DNA of 64,000 bases from Chitinophagales bacterium (GCA_013299105.1 JAAFJY010000004.1:208423-272422); one strand, 5' to 3'; shown: positions 33,920 to 42,626, counted from the stretch's first letter. Numbers and translations: made by a program. Notes: a model not told the origin generated them from the letters alone.

Positions 33920-34555
33920 TCACACCTCAACCCCCACTTCCAACACCAAAAGCACACCCCCTCCCCCACACTGCGGATCGTCCAAATAGCCATGAATCAG
34001 CCGAATAGGCTCGAAACCCATTTTGCGCTGCACACTCACCGTGGGGTCAAAAATCTCTCCAGCCAGCCATTTTTCGTAGTAGGTATCCAGGCTCATTTGG
34101 GCGGCGTAATGGGCGTATCCATTGGGCATCCCTACGGTAATTTGGCCTTTCAAGCCCAGGACCCGACAAGTTTCCTGCCGGGCACGGTAGATCTGTCGGG
34201 CCAAGCCCTGGCCACGGTAATTGGGGTGTACACCCACGTCCATGCCGTACATCCAATCGCCTTCGGGCTCGTGGGTATTGAGCCAGAGGTTGTCTGAGAT
34301 TTCCAAAAAAGTATGGTCTTCCAAGGCCAGGTGGTAGCGGATGGTGCTGCTCATGCCAATCGCTTTTGAGCCGTCCAAAACTACAAACTGGCCTTCGGGA
34401 AACAATTCAATGTGGTGCAGGTAATGCCGTGTGGCGATGCGTTCATTTACGGCCAGGGTTGGAAAAATGATGCCTTGCAGCTCGTCGAGCGCAGCAGCGT
34501 GCTCGGGCTGGGTATTTTGGATGGTGTAACCTTGTGGGGTGAATTTTTTGAACAT
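33920..34555 (-). CDS. GNAT-family N-acetyltransferase
   Basis: A 211-residue soluble acetyltransferase. The acetyl-CoA loop is visible as MDVGVHPNYRGQGLARQIYRA (about 104-124), matching motif A (V-x-P-x-x-RGxG). C-terminally the sequence KMGFEPIRLIHGYLDDP resembles the catalytic end of GNATs acting on small molecules. The substrate is unknown. Both flanks are repeat-filled, so it is probably transcribed alone. Confidence 0.82.
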   Translation of the reverse strand: MFKKFTPQGYTIQNTQPEHAAALDELQGIIFPTLAVNERIATRHYLHHIELFPEGQFVVLDGSKAIGMSSTIRYHLALEDHTFLEISDNLWLNTHEPEGDWMYGMDVGVHPNYRGQGLARQIYRARQETCRVLGLKGQITVGMPNGYAHYAAQMSLDTYYEKWLAGEIFDPTVSVQRKMGFEPIRLIHGYLDDPQCGGGGVLLVLEVGVEV

Positions 34556-34667
34556 GGCTTTTTAGTTGAGGAGTTGAGAGGTGAGGTGTTGAGGAGAGCT
34601 AGCGTGGTGTTGACCATGATTTTTTATCTAAGTGCCACTGAAAAAATAATTTATAAGCATTGGCAAA

Positions 34668-34757
34668 TACTTTGCCCCGCTTCGCGGTGCAGGTTGGGAA
34701 CACGGATTTTACGGATGAAACGGATTTTCACGGATTTCCAACATGATGTTGACCCCA
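34668..34757 (-). repeat. Dispersed repeat family B, copy 3
   Basis: Inverted copy: CCCCGCTTCGCGGTGCAGG, GTTGGGAACACGGATTTTAC, GAAACGGATTTTCACGGATT, CCAACATGATGTTGACC. It joins directly onto a family A copy. Confidence 0.75.
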
Positions 34758-34802
34758 CTCGACTCAAAATCGGAGGTACCAATTTTTATAACTTATTCTT
34801 TT

Positions 34803-35002
34803 GCCATTCCTAACCCAGAATTTTCAGGGTTACAGGATTCCAGAATTTCTTATGCGAAGTTGACTAATCCAGAATTTGAAAGAATATTCAGAATTAGCCC
34901 GCTTCACGGTCATACCACATCGGGCTACAACGTTGGGTTGTCAACGTCACGCTCACATCATGACTATCATAAAAATCACAAAAATCACAGTTCAGACAAA
35001 AG
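34803..35002 (+). repeat. Dispersed repeat family A, copy 2
   Basis: Contains ACCCAGAATTTTCAGGGTT, AATCCAGAATTTGAAAGAAT, a GCCCGCTTCACGG motif, CATAAAAATCACAAAAATCA and GTTCAGACAAAA at the end. With the preceding B copy it fills the gap 34556-35042, which has no gene. Confidence 0.75.
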
Positions 35003-35042
35003 GATTCGGAAGAGAGCCCCTTCTTTTCAACGCTTCAACTTT

Positions 35043-35657
35043 TCAACTCCCAGTCCAATGATCATACTGCGTATATCGAGCCGTTTCCAAAGCCATTTCG
35101 GGCCCGTGTAGTTTGCTCAATACATAATACGACATGTCGATGCCTGCCGAAACGCCCGCCGAGCAGATCACCCGGCCATTGTCCACATACCTCACGCCAT
35201 CAAGTACTTCGGTATCAGAAGCGATTTGTCGCAGGCTGTCGATGGCTTTGAAATGGGTCGTGGTTTTGAGCCCTTTCAACAAGCCTGCGTTGGCCAAAAT
35301 CATGGAACCCGTACAAACCGACAAAACGTACTCCGCCGAAGCAGCCATTTTTTGCACCCATTCCAGCATCACCGGGTTGTACATCTCGCGGCGCGAACCA
35401 AAGGGGCTGCCATCGGGGTGGTAGCCACCGCCGCCAGGAACCAAAATCATATCGGCAGTTGGGCAGGTATCAAAAGTGCAATCGGGCAAAATGCGCAGGC
35501 CATTGCGGGCACTGATTTGGGCCTGTTCGGCCACCGTAAACACCTTGAAAGGAGCGGCTCCCGGACCTCGCAGACCCGCTACACTGAACACCTCAAAAGG
35601 ACCTGCAAAGTCCAAAACTTCTACTTCATTGAACAAAACGATAGCCAAAGTGCGCAT
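35043..35657 (-). CDS. DJ-1/PfpI-family protein
   Basis: A 204-residue protein with the class I glutamine-amidotransferase-like fold. The nucleophile elbow is VLSVCTGSMILANAGLL (Cys115), and ILVPGGGGYHPDG is the glycine-rich loop. It resembles isonitrile-hydratase-like and AraC-N-terminal-type DJ-1 proteins, without a DNA-binding part. The reaction is unknown. ATG 35657 is preferred over the longer frame from 35693 because a strong promoter lies between. The gene is divergent from the LytTR regulator. Confidence 0.83.
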   Translation of the reverse strand: MRTLAIVLFNEVEVLDFAGPFEVFSVAGLRGPGAAPFKVFTVAEQAQISARNGLRILPDCTFDTCPTADMILVPGGGGYHPDGSPFGSRREMYNPVMLEWVQKMAASAEYVLSVCTGSMILANAGLLKGLKTTTHFKAIDSLRQIASDTEVLDGVRYVDNGRVICSAGVSAGIDMSYYVLSKLHGPEMALETARYTQYDHWTGS

Positions 35658-35690
35658 AAAATATTGGTGTTTAGAAAAAAAATAGTGCCG

Positions 35691-35720
35691 CAAAGATAGG
35701 TTTTTGCCAGAATTTAAAAT
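35691..35720 (-). promoter_or_regulatory. Promoter for the DJ-1/PfpI gene
   Basis: On the minus strand, TATCTTTG (35691-35698) is a perfect -7 box; an AT-rich TTTTAAA (35714-35720) is at about the -33 position. ATG 35657 is 34 nt downstream. Confidence 0.55.
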
Positions 35721-35734
35721 TTTCCTTACCTTCG
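35701..35734 (+). promoter_or_regulatory. Promoter for the LytTR regulator
   Basis: TTTTTG (35701-35706), about 20 bp, then TACCTTCG (35727-35734), one base from the -7 consensus. It is divergent and interleaved with the DJ-1/PfpI promoter. ATG 35804 lies 70 nt downstream. Confidence 0.4.
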
Positions 35735-35803
35735 ACAGCAGAGTTTAGGATGAAGGAACTGATAGACCTAACTTTAGAGGTCTATATGAAAACCGACTAA
35801 GGA

Positions 35804-36583
35804 ATGAAAATCAAATGTCTGATTGTGGACGACGAGCCGCTGGCGCTCGATATCCTGGAATCCTATGTGAACCGCGTAGAGGGGCTGGAACTGATTGGCC
35901 GTTGTGAAAACGCGCTCCAAGCCTTCGATTTTTTGCAGCAACACAATGTTGACCTGATGTTTTTGGACATTCAAATGCCCAAACTCGACGGCATTGAATT
36001 CCTGAAAAGCTTACCGCAGCGTCCCAAAGTGATTTTTACCACGGCTTTCCGCGATTACGCGATGGAGGCTTACGAACTCGACGTGGTGGATTACCTGCTC
36101 AAACCCATTCCTTTTAGTCGTTTTCTCAAAGGACTGAGCAAAGTACACGCCCAGTTTCAACTAAATGCCAACGCGCCAGCTCCAGCGAGCGCGGGGCCAA
36201 TTGTACTGGCTCCTACGCTACAAAGCAACAATGCCAGCTCTTTTTACAGCGAAGATGGCAGTGGCGCTGGTGCCGATAGCATCATCGTAAGGGCCGATAA
36301 AAAAATGATCAAAGTGCCCCTTGAAGATATCCAATACATCGAGAGCCTCAAGGATTACGTGATCATTCATGTGGGTGGACGGCGCATCGTGACCAAGCAA
36401 AAAATCTCTTACCTGGAGCAGAAACTCCCGGAAGGGCGTTTTTTGCGCATCCATCGCTCTTTTCTGATTGCTTTGAACAAAATCCAGGCCTTTTCACCCA
36501 ATCACGTGGAAATCAACAGCCAAGAACTGCCCATCGGAAGAAGCTACAAGAGCGAGGTGGCCAAGATTTTGGGATTTGTCTGA
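35804..36583 (+). CDS. LytTR-family response regulator
   Basis: A 259-residue two-component regulator. Residues 1-115 are a receiver domain with acidic pair DDEP (Asp9, Asp10), phosphoacceptor in LMFLDIQMPKLDG (Asp55) and the Lys of LLKPIPF. A Ser/Ala/Pro-rich linker follows, then a LytTR DNA-binding domain (about 160-259: IVRADKKMIKVPLEDIQYIE, GRFLRIHRSFLIALNKI). No LytS-type sensor kinase is adjacent, so the partner lies elsewhere. The GNAT gene follows with 22 bp spacing and may be co-transcribed. Confidence 0.9.
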   Translation: MKIKCLIVDDEPLALDILESYVNRVEGLELIGRCENALQAFDFLQQHNVDLMFLDIQMPKLDGIEFLKSLPQRPKVIFTTAFRDYAMEAYELDVVDYLLKPIPFSRFLKGLSKVHAQFQLNANAPAPASAGPIVLAPTLQSNNASSFYSEDGSGAGADSIIVRADKKMIKVPLEDIQYIESLKDYVIIHVGGRRIVTKQKISYLEQKLPEGRFLRIHRSFLIALNKIQAFSPNHVEINSQELPIGRSYKSEVAKILGFV

Positions 36584-36605
36584 CCCTTACCCGCAGCTTC
36601 CAGCC

Positions 36606-37067
36606 ATGACCATTCGCCAAGCCGTCCCCACTGATCTTCAAGGCATCACCCGGCTTTTTCATGCCAGTGTCAACAAGGTCAACTCCAAGGATTACTCGCA
36701 AGAGCAAGTAGATGCCTGGGCCTCAGCTGCCTTGGACCTTGAATATTGGCAAAACAAGTTGGAAACCCTGCACTTCTGGGTCGCTGAAAACGATGGAGAG
36801 CTGCTCGGTTTCGTGTCATTGGCCGAAGAGGGCTACCTCGATCACATTTTTGTACACGACCAGCACCAAAATGAAGGCATCGCCACCGAGTTATTGGCCC
36901 ACTTGGAGCACGCCGCCAAGGAGCGGAACATCCCTCGCGTTTTTGCGGATGTGAGCATTACCGCCAAGCCGTTTTTTGAAAAAAGAGATTTTATTTTGGT
37001 CAAAGAAAACCGCAAGGAGTTCAAAGGAGTGGTGTTCGTGAATTTTACAATGGAGAAGTTTTTATAA
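36606..37067 (+). CDS. GNAT-family N-acetyltransferase
   Basis: A 153-residue acetyltransferase. TIRQAVPTDLQGITRLFHAS is the usual N-terminus, and LDHIFVHDQHQNEGIATELLAHLE contains the acetyl-CoA motif (Q-N-E-G-I-A). The C-terminus SITAKPFFEKRDFILVKENR matches the YafP/YncA-like group. ATG 36606 is used; the in-frame upstream codon overlaps the LytTR stop. Substrate unknown. Confidence 0.82.
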   Translation: MTIRQAVPTDLQGITRLFHASVNKVNSKDYSQEQVDAWASAALDLEYWQNKLETLHFWVAENDGELLGFVSLAEEGYLDHIFVHDQHQNEGIATELLAHLEHAAKERNIPRVFADVSITAKPFFEKRDFILVKENRKEFKGVVFVNFTMEKFL

Positions 37068-37091
37068 GGAAGTTTTCTAGCACGACTTTTT

Positions 37092-37415
37092 TGTCTGAAC
37101 CAGAATTTACTGGAAACTTCGTAGAAGTTCCTGTAGTTGTGATTTTTGTCATGAAAATGATTGTTAGCGTGACGTTGACTAAGTATTTGAGCTAAAATAA
37201 GATGGACAGACTTACAGCCCCGCTGAGCATGATGTTGACATCTTGGCTACCGACGTTAGGGGCCTACAGTCCCCGTCACAGCATGGTGTTTTGCCTGCGA
37301 AGCGGGCCAATTCTAAAAATTCTTTCAAATTCTGGTTTAGAAAAAATTATTCAACGTCACGCAAGTAATCCTGTAATTCTGCGATTCTGAAAATTCTGGT
37401 TTAGATAAAAAAATC
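37092..37415 (-). repeat. Dispersed repeat family A, copy 3, interrupted by other repeat pieces
   Basis: Both ends have A-type words in inverted order: TTTTTTGTCTGAACCAGAA near 37.09 kb, and GAAAATTCTGGTTTAGATAA near 37.40 kb, with TTGTGATTTTTGTCATGAA, GCGAAGCGGGCCAATTCT and CAACGTCACGCAAG between. A family D end (AGTATTTGAGCTAAAATAAG) starts at about 37180 within it. It is part of the 1.1-kb gene-free stretch 37068-38138. Confidence 0.65.
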
Positions 37416-37477
37416 TCGCCTGAATGTTGAGACCGTGTTCTCCGAAGTTTTCAGAATTTATAGAAATGTAGAATCAT

Positions 37478-37570
37478 AGGGAGCGTAAAAAAATAAGGTG
37501 AACGGATCTTTTGGAATGCAGCTCGTTTGATGTTCTTTTGAACGAAAAGTACACCCAAGTCTAATGAATT
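37478..37570 (+). repeat. Partial family D repeat
   Basis: Starts with the D-type end AGGGAGCGTAAAAAAATAAG and GTGAACGGATC but does not continue into the usual palindrome. It appears to be a truncated copy. Confidence 0.5.
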
Positions 37571-37632
37571 GGGTTTCAGAATAAAGTTCAAATAATTAAT
37601 ATTTCGTCAGCAATTCCCGGTTTGGCCACAAT

Positions 37633-37690
37633 CCTTTGATTTTGTGCTTGTTAATGCTGAACACTTTGATTTTGCCTCCAAAATCAAAGG
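37633..37690. repeat. Strong hairpin region in the repeat-filled gap
   Basis: CTTTGATTTTG, CCTC, CAAAATCAAAG forms an 11-bp stem with a 4-nt loop (about 37664-37689). An additional outer CCTTTGATTTTG arm at 37633-37644 could pair with the same right arm. No gene is nearby on either strand; it could be a relic of a mobile element or a small RNA terminator. Confidence 0.5.
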
Positions 37691-37964
37691 GACAGTGCTC
37701 GTACGTGTCTCCAGTCTTGTACGTTTATCTCTGTGTCTGTGACGCAACCTATTTGAGTCATCAACACTCGCTTTTAGTGCTAAAAAACTATGTTTTTTGC
37801 TATCCAAATTTTCGTCCTTTCTTCACAAGGCCTTATGTGTCAGTAACATATGATCGAAAGCGGGAATTGCTGATATTTCGTTCCCCATAGACTAGGACAT
37901 CACTCTGCTCTTGAAATTGGCCCGGCATAAACTTGTTACAATGCCCGGCAGATTGGGTATATAT

Positions 37965-38104
37965 GTGACAAGCCACGAATAAACCTTACCAAATCGCAAC
38001 TTCATTGCCTCGCTGCGCGAGGCCATTTTTAGCACGCGGATGACGCAGATGACGCGGATTTTCGCGGATTTCCAGCATGGCGTTGACCGTGATGTTGACA
38101 ACGG
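37965..38104 (-). repeat. Dispersed repeat family B, copy 4
   Basis: Inverted copy with GACAAGCCACGAATAAACC, TACCAAATCGCAACTTCATT, the hairpin CCTCGCTGCGCGAGG, and repeated GATGACGC units, ending TTCCAGCATGGCGTTGACC. Confidence 0.8.
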
Positions 38105-38138
38105 GCAATTAAAAAATTGGTAAGGTTTATTTTTGAAC

Positions 38139-38340
38139 CGTTACTATCTATTATTGCAAAACAATGGCTTTTGTGGTTCGGAGTTGAAACTGGCCCAAAC
38201 TCAAGTGATTAGTCGGGCGGTGTATCCAGCATCGGAGTTGGCGACCCGTAAATAGGCGATGTGGAATTTGGCGGTGATGGAATTGTCGGGTGATGAGCCC
38301 AAACAGATGAACAAAGACAAGCCTCCGCGCATGATTCATA
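38139..38340 (+). pseudogene. Transposase fragment (IS1634-like), decayed
   Basis: The frame starting near 38139 reads LLQNNGFCGSELKLAQTQ, then VISRAVYPASELATRK, a stop, then AMWNLAVMELSGDEPK. VISRAVYPASEL with following hydrophobic helices resembles the middle of IS1634-type transposases. Start, end and catalytic parts are missing and there is an in-frame stop, so this is a relic. Assignment is by memory of the family pattern only. The fragment abuts the AraC gene stop. Confidence 0.5.
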
Positions 38341-38342
38341 AC

Positions 38343-39200
38343 TCATGGCTTAAAACTCATTTGCTCCACCTGGTAAAACTGCTCTGCGATCCCCAAGCTC
38401 TCTTCTGGCGAGCCCAAGGCATGAAAGGCCCTCGGCAAAAGCCCTGTGAAGTCCCTGTAATCGCGCACCAGGTGTTGGTAATCGTAATAATTACAATCAA
38501 AAGCGATGCGCTGCCAATCCCAATCGGGCTGGGCATTCCGGGTACGAAAGGCGTGATCGAAACGAACCAGGCGGCCAAACACTTTTGGGTTGACTCCAGT
38601 GCGGTCTTTGAAATTGCGCTCAAATTGTTTGACACTCAGGCAAGCAGCCTTCGCCAATTTATCCAAAGATACGGCGGCATTGGTTTTGAGCATGATTTGA
38701 CATACAGCGTCAATAGGGTGCAGGTCTTTCTTGCTCTTCTCAACCAAATCAAGCACAAAACCGTCAACGATCTGGATCATGCGCTTGTAGTCCGGGGCAT
38801 GGTAAAGCTGTTCGTTGATAAAGTGGATGTTTTTACTGAAAACTTCATCCGCCGATAGGTAGGCATTGTTCAGTTCAACCAAAGGAATACCAGTGAGGCG
38901 GTACAGCGCCCCCGCTTGAAAAATGATTTGAATGACCAAAAATTCGTGCCCGATATAGCGTTGGGTTAGGCCCAAAGCTTGCCCCATCAAGACCACAGGC
39001 AAACCCTGGACTTGTTTTCCATTGGCTACATTTTGGATCCTTTCAGTATCGTAAGGATAAAAAGCCAGGCAATTTTCGGGGCGGGGAGTATATGGTTTGG
39101 CTGGTATCGCTTGATTTTTTTCAAAATTGAAATGCACAATTCGATAACAACGCACATACTCCGCCGCCCCTCGACTTGGATAAAAATCTTTCAGCAACAT
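38343..39200 (-). CDS. AraC-family transcriptional regulator
   Basis: A 285-residue regulator. The N-terminal part (KDFYPSRGAAEYVRCYRIVHF) matches the DUF6597-type sensor region of Bacteroidota AraC proteins. The C-terminal third has the AraC double helix-turn-helix: LDKLAKAACLSVKQFERNFK and, later, RIAFDCNYYDYQHLVRDYRDFTG. ATG 39200 is preferred over an upstream GTG at 39218. It lies 22 bp downstream of the cupin gene on the same strand, so the two probably form an operon. Confidence 0.85.
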   Translation of the reverse strand: MLLKDFYPSRGAAEYVRCYRIVHFNFEKNQAIPAKPYTPRPENCLAFYPYDTERIQNVANGKQVQGLPVVLMGQALGLTQRYIGHEFLVIQIIFQAGALYRLTGIPLVELNNAYLSADEVFSKNIHFINEQLYHAPDYKRMIQIVDGFVLDLVEKSKKDLHPIDAVCQIMLKTNAAVSLDKLAKAACLSVKQFERNFKDRTGVNPKVFGRLVRFDHAFRTRNAQPDWDWQRIAFDCNYYDYQHLVRDYRDFTGLLPRAFHALGSPEESLGIAEQFYQVEQMSFKP

Positions 39201-39222
39201 GTGCTTTGGTGGTCTCACATTC

Positions 39223-39846
39223 CTATTTCAGCCCGTATTTGTCAACGATGGCCTGGCGTTCAGCCCCAGAAGTAGGAGCATAAACCAAGCCAAATTTTTC
39301 ATTCAGCTTGTTGTGCGCCAATTCGCGTTTTTTGGAGCCGAAATCGTAGCCTTTTTCGGGCGTCAATTCAAAAAATATTTGCTCCAAGAACTCCTCAAAA
39401 GGCTGGTTGAAGTACATGTCCACAAAACGCAGGGGTTTATCGGTAGCGTTCCAAAAAGTATGGGTCAACATCCTGGGGCGCAAATGCCAGCCCCCGGCTT
39501 CCACTTGTACCTCTTTCCCATCTACGATCACACTTGCAGTGCCTTCGAGTACCAACATCAACTCGTCCAGTTCTTTGTGCAAATGCGGTGGCGGGCCCAT
39601 CACTTTTGGCGCTACCACACATTCCACACTCGAATACACACCACCCGTCATCGAAGAACGGATCCAGGTGCGAATATTCATGCTGCCATTGTGCGCCAAC
39701 GGCGGCAATGGGGGCAAGTAAAGGGGTTTTATGGTTTGAGTTGGGTCAGCATTTTGCAAAAAATTTGGCGCTGCTGTTGTCAAACCAGATAATCCAGCAA
39801 ATGGGGCAAACAGGCTCGCTGCCTGGATAAAATTACGTCTTTCCAT
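39223..39846 (-). CDS. Exported cupin-domain protein
   Basis: A 207-residue protein with an export signal (MERRNFIQAASLFAPFAGLSG), RR-containing and followed by a hydrophobic segment, so Tat or Sec. One cupin domain is visible: PPPHLHKELDELMLVLEGT holds the His-x-His and Glu metal ligands, and RPRMLTHTFWN the last His. A metal-dependent enzyme or sugar-binding role is possible; the reaction is unknown. It is co-directional with the AraC gene just downstream. Confidence 0.8.
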   Translation of the reverse strand: MERRNFIQAASLFAPFAGLSGLTTAAPNFLQNADPTQTIKPLYLPPLPPLAHNGSMNIRTWIRSSMTGGVYSSVECVVAPKVMGPPPHLHKELDELMLVLEGTASVIVDGKEVQVEAGGWHLRPRMLTHTFWNATDKPLRFVDMYFNQPFEEFLEQIFFELTPEKGYDFGSKKRELAHNKLNEKFGLVYAPTSGAERQAIVDKYGLK

Positions 39847-40041
39847 CACAAATAAGATTTTTGGCGAAAAAAATGGTGATGACAAGACAAAGCTCCAGAT
39901 AAGTTGGAGTTGTTTACTGGTAAAAAATCGTCATTTTTTGACCAATTCTCTCAACAATTTACTTACCCAAAAATCACAATTATTTAACCCCCTTCATCTT
40001 CCTATTTTCAGCAATCGGGTATTTATTTGCAATCCACACCA

Positions 40042-40602
40042 ATGCTCATTATGAACCCAATCACCCAGCAAGTCCTTCAACTTTTCAACAAACGCGGCAA
40101 TTCCATGTACGGTGGTGAGGCCGTCACCCAGCTTGAGCACGCGTTGCAAACAGCCACGTTAGCGCAAAATGCTGGTGCCTATCCAAGTCTGGTGATTGCC
40201 GCGCTGTTGCACGACCTTGGGCATATCCTGCACGATTTGCCAGATGATGCACCTGGTCACAACATTGACGATCTTCACGAAAACCTCGCGGCAAGGTTTC
40301 TTGAGCAACATTTTATTGATGCGGTGTCCGAGCCAGTTCGCTTGCATGTGGCTGCCAAGCGTTACCTCTGCGCCAAAGATCCCGCTTACATGGATATTTT
40401 GAGTGAGCCTTCGATCCAAAGCCTGGCTTTGCAAGGCGGGCCGATGGACCTAGCGGAAATCAACGCGTTTGAGTTATCGCCATTTTATAAGGATGCAATA
40501 CGACTACGCCGTTGGGATGACCAAGCCAAAGACCCTGATATGATCAGCCCACCAATTGAAGCTTTTGTTGAAATGATTGAGGCCTGCTTGATATCAGGGT
40601 GA
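40042..40602 (+). CDS. HD-domain protein resembling the phosphonate oxygenase PhnZ
   Basis: A 186-residue soluble HD-domain protein. It shows the pattern of 'phosphonate degradation operon associated HDIG' proteins: MYGGEAVTQLEHALQTA, AALLHDLGHIL (HD pair), HENLAARFLEQHF and VRLHVAAKRYLC. In PhnZ this scaffold holds a mixed-valence di-iron centre that splits a hydroxyphosphonate. No phnY or other phosphonate gene is in the window, so the substrate may differ. ATG 40042 and ATG 40051 are both possible starts. Confidence 0.78.
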   Translation: MLIMNPITQQVLQLFNKRGNSMYGGEAVTQLEHALQTATLAQNAGAYPSLVIAALLHDLGHILHDLPDDAPGHNIDDLHENLAARFLEQHFIDAVSEPVRLHVAAKRYLCAKDPAYMDILSEPSIQSLALQGGPMDLAEINAFELSPFYKDAIRLRRWDDQAKDPDMISPPIEAFVEMIEACLISG

Positions 40603-40663
40603 TGAGTTTCAGGAACTCTTTTAGCCCTCATCGCTTGATAGGATTAGTTACTTAGGGCCGCAC

Positions 40664-41455
40664 TTAATTCCCTTTGATGAGTTTTTCTTCTCCAAAATAC
40701 CGCGTCTTAAACAATTCAATGGTGTAATCCAGCAGCGATTTGTCGCCATATTTACCGTGACCCGGCACCACGAGTTTTACATCGGGGTATTGCTTGCTGA
40801 TTTTCACTACGGTATTGGACCATTCCTTGGTATTTGCATCACCCAAGAAACCTTTGCTTGCATTGAGGGTCTTGATCAAGCAGCCGCCAAAGATGATATT
40901 TTCGTTCGGGCAATAGGCAATTACATTGTCCTTGGTATGCCCTTCGCCGAAGAATTTTATGGCCACTTTTTCATTTCCCACTTGCAAACGAAGGGAGTCC
41001 TGGAAGCCGTTCTGAGGGGCTACCATTTTATTCTCTTTCGCCAGCTCAATCGTTTTGACGTAGGCATAAGAAGGAATATGCTGGTCGTGAAATGCTTGCA
41101 AGCCCCCCAAACAATCATCGTGAAAATGGGTAGGTACTACGGCCTTGATGTCACATTCCAAGATTTCACGGACCCACGTGATCAATGCAGCAGCGCTTTT
41201 ATCGTTGATGGGCGTATCGAAAACAATCACTTCATTGCCGTTTCTCAGCACCAGGCCATTGCAAGGTACATTTCCAAAATCGTTGGTTTGCTTATAAGTG
41301 ACGTGCTGAAACGCGTTTTTGGAAATTTGAGTAATGATCAAATCCTGGGTTTTGTACACGTTTTTTGATTTGAAAGAGTCTGGTTTGAGGGTACTGCAAG
41401 CGAAACTAGTAATGGCGATTGCAATGAACAAGAGGGATTTGGTAGTGATTTGCAT
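40664..41455 (-). CDS. Subclass B1 metallo-beta-lactamase, lipoprotein
   Basis: A 263-residue lipoprotein (ITSFAC, Cys20). It has every subclass B1 ligand in order: HFHDD (His110, His112, Asp114), GEGHTKDN (His173), GGCLIK (Cys192, with the substrate-binding Lys at 195), and VPGHG (His233). GFLGDAN also carries the Asn (position 208) typical of B1 enzymes. The N-terminal region (GNVPCNGLVL, VFDTPINDKSAAALITWV) fits too. It should hydrolyse beta-lactams, perhaps including carbapenems, in the periplasm; activity is not shown. ATG 41455 gives the lipoprotein signal. Confidence 0.9.
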   Translation of the reverse strand: MQITTKSLLFIAIAITSFACSTLKPDSFKSKNVYKTQDLIITQISKNAFQHVTYKQTNDFGNVPCNGLVLRNGNEVIVFDTPINDKSAAALITWVREILECDIKAVVPTHFHDDCLGGLQAFHDQHIPSYAYVKTIELAKENKMVAPQNGFQDSLRLQVGNEKVAIKFFGEGHTKDNVIAYCPNENIIFGGCLIKTLNASKGFLGDANTKEWSNTVVKISKQYPDVKLVVPGHGKYGDKSLLDYTIELFKTRYFGEEKLIKGN

Positions 41456-41589
41456 GCGAAATTGATGTTTTAATGAGTGAAGTGAGAACTGTGCCAAACA
41501 CGGTTGAGAAACGTACTGAAAATGCAACGTATTGCGTGATTTAATAGGCTCTAACTGGGAAAGAACACGGATTAACTTGGGTTCTAAAT

Positions 41590-41745
41590 TGTTTGTATTT
41601 TTTCATATACGATAGACGACATACGACTTACGACATATGATTTAGGGGGCTCGCTGGGGCAATTTGTCGTATTTTAGGTTCTCGTTTGCACGGTTTTAGA
41701 TTTTTGAAATTTAGACTTGATAAGTCTTCGCTTGTGCATAGGAAT
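41590..41745 (+). repeat. Dispersed repeat family C, copy 3
   Basis: Contains ATACGATAGACGACATACGA, CTTACGACATATGATTTAGG, GGCTCGCTGGGGCAATTTGT, TCTCGTTTGCACGG. It fills most of the gap 41456-41837, which has no gene. Confidence 0.75.
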
Positions 41746-41837
41746 CCCCCCGAAAAACAGCCTCTTTTTCTCAGAATACACATTGGATTAATAAGCTGCC
41801 TCGATCACTTTCTGCACATGATTATATGGGCCTGTTT

Positions 41838-42602
41838 TCAACAACAATCCCAATTGAAGTAGGCTTTTTCAAAGTTCCTATTTATAAGTTCATCAATGTT
41901 AATAAAAACATTGGCCACACCACTATCCCCGAACATGATCTCTTCATCCGTATCAATTTGTAGCAATAAAACGTCCTTCTTCTTGGTGCGACCGTAATCT
42001 CGTGGGTCAGTTTGGGTAAAAAAAGCATACCCTCCGATTTTATGCCCACTTCCGTAAAAAAATTGGTCCATTTGCTCCTGTTGGGCCTTTGACAGGGTCT
42101 CTTGGTAATCAAAATAGTCCAAACCATTGAACTTCAATCCCCACCTAAAATCATTTACACCACCATATTCTATCTCTTTTTTGAAGCTTAATTGATGTTC
42201 GCAATAAATCGGGCTCTCTTCGTAAAGTTTCTCACTCAAAAATGAAAAATCACTGAGGTGATTGAGACTGGTATTTTCATGAAAAACAACCTGGTAATCA
42301 TCCATGTCATACCAAGTAAATGGTGAAACGAAAAGCTGGAGGATACCCCCGGTTGGGTAATTTTCCAAGGGCGGCAGTTCCTGAAAATTTATTTGGGCAA
42401 GGAGGATCATAGGGTTGCCGTCTTTGGCCATTGGGTACTCCTTTCCCAATGGCCAATAGGCATGTCCAAGAAATTTGCTTTCCATAATGCCCAAGGCTTC
42501 TTTTCCTTCCGATCTAGGGCTTGCTACAATCTTGACTGATTCCAGTCCGTATTTTTCAATATCGGCTTTGAATGGCGCTAGAAATGATGGTAGTCCTTCC
42601 AT
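41838..42602 (-). CDS. YwqG-family protein (DUF1963)
   Basis: A 254-residue soluble protein. SKFLGHAYWPLGKEYPMAKDG, then MILLAQINFQELPPLENYP and GILQLFVS, together with IGGYAFFTQTDPRDYG and VLLLQIDTDEEIMFGDSGV, match DUF1963/YwqG. The function of this widespread family is unknown. It lies downstream of the BNR-repeat gene with 24 bp spacing and may be in one transcript with it. Confidence 0.85.
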   Translation of the reverse strand: MEGLPSFLAPFKADIEKYGLESVKIVASPRSEGKEALGIMESKFLGHAYWPLGKEYPMAKDGNPMILLAQINFQELPPLENYPTGGILQLFVSPFTWYDMDDYQVVFHENTSLNHLSDFSFLSEKLYEESPIYCEHQLSFKKEIEYGGVNDFRWGLKFNGLDYFDYQETLSKAQQEQMDQFFYGSGHKIGGYAFFTQTDPRDYGRTKKKDVLLLQIDTDEEIMFGDSGVANVFINIDELINRNFEKAYFNWDCC

Positions 42603-42626
42603 TTCGGATTGTTTTTGAAGCCTTCC

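Noticed and set aside
37636-37890. 84-residue frame in the repeat nest
   Set aside because: It runs through the hairpin and unrelated repeat pieces; no family resemblance and unusual composition.
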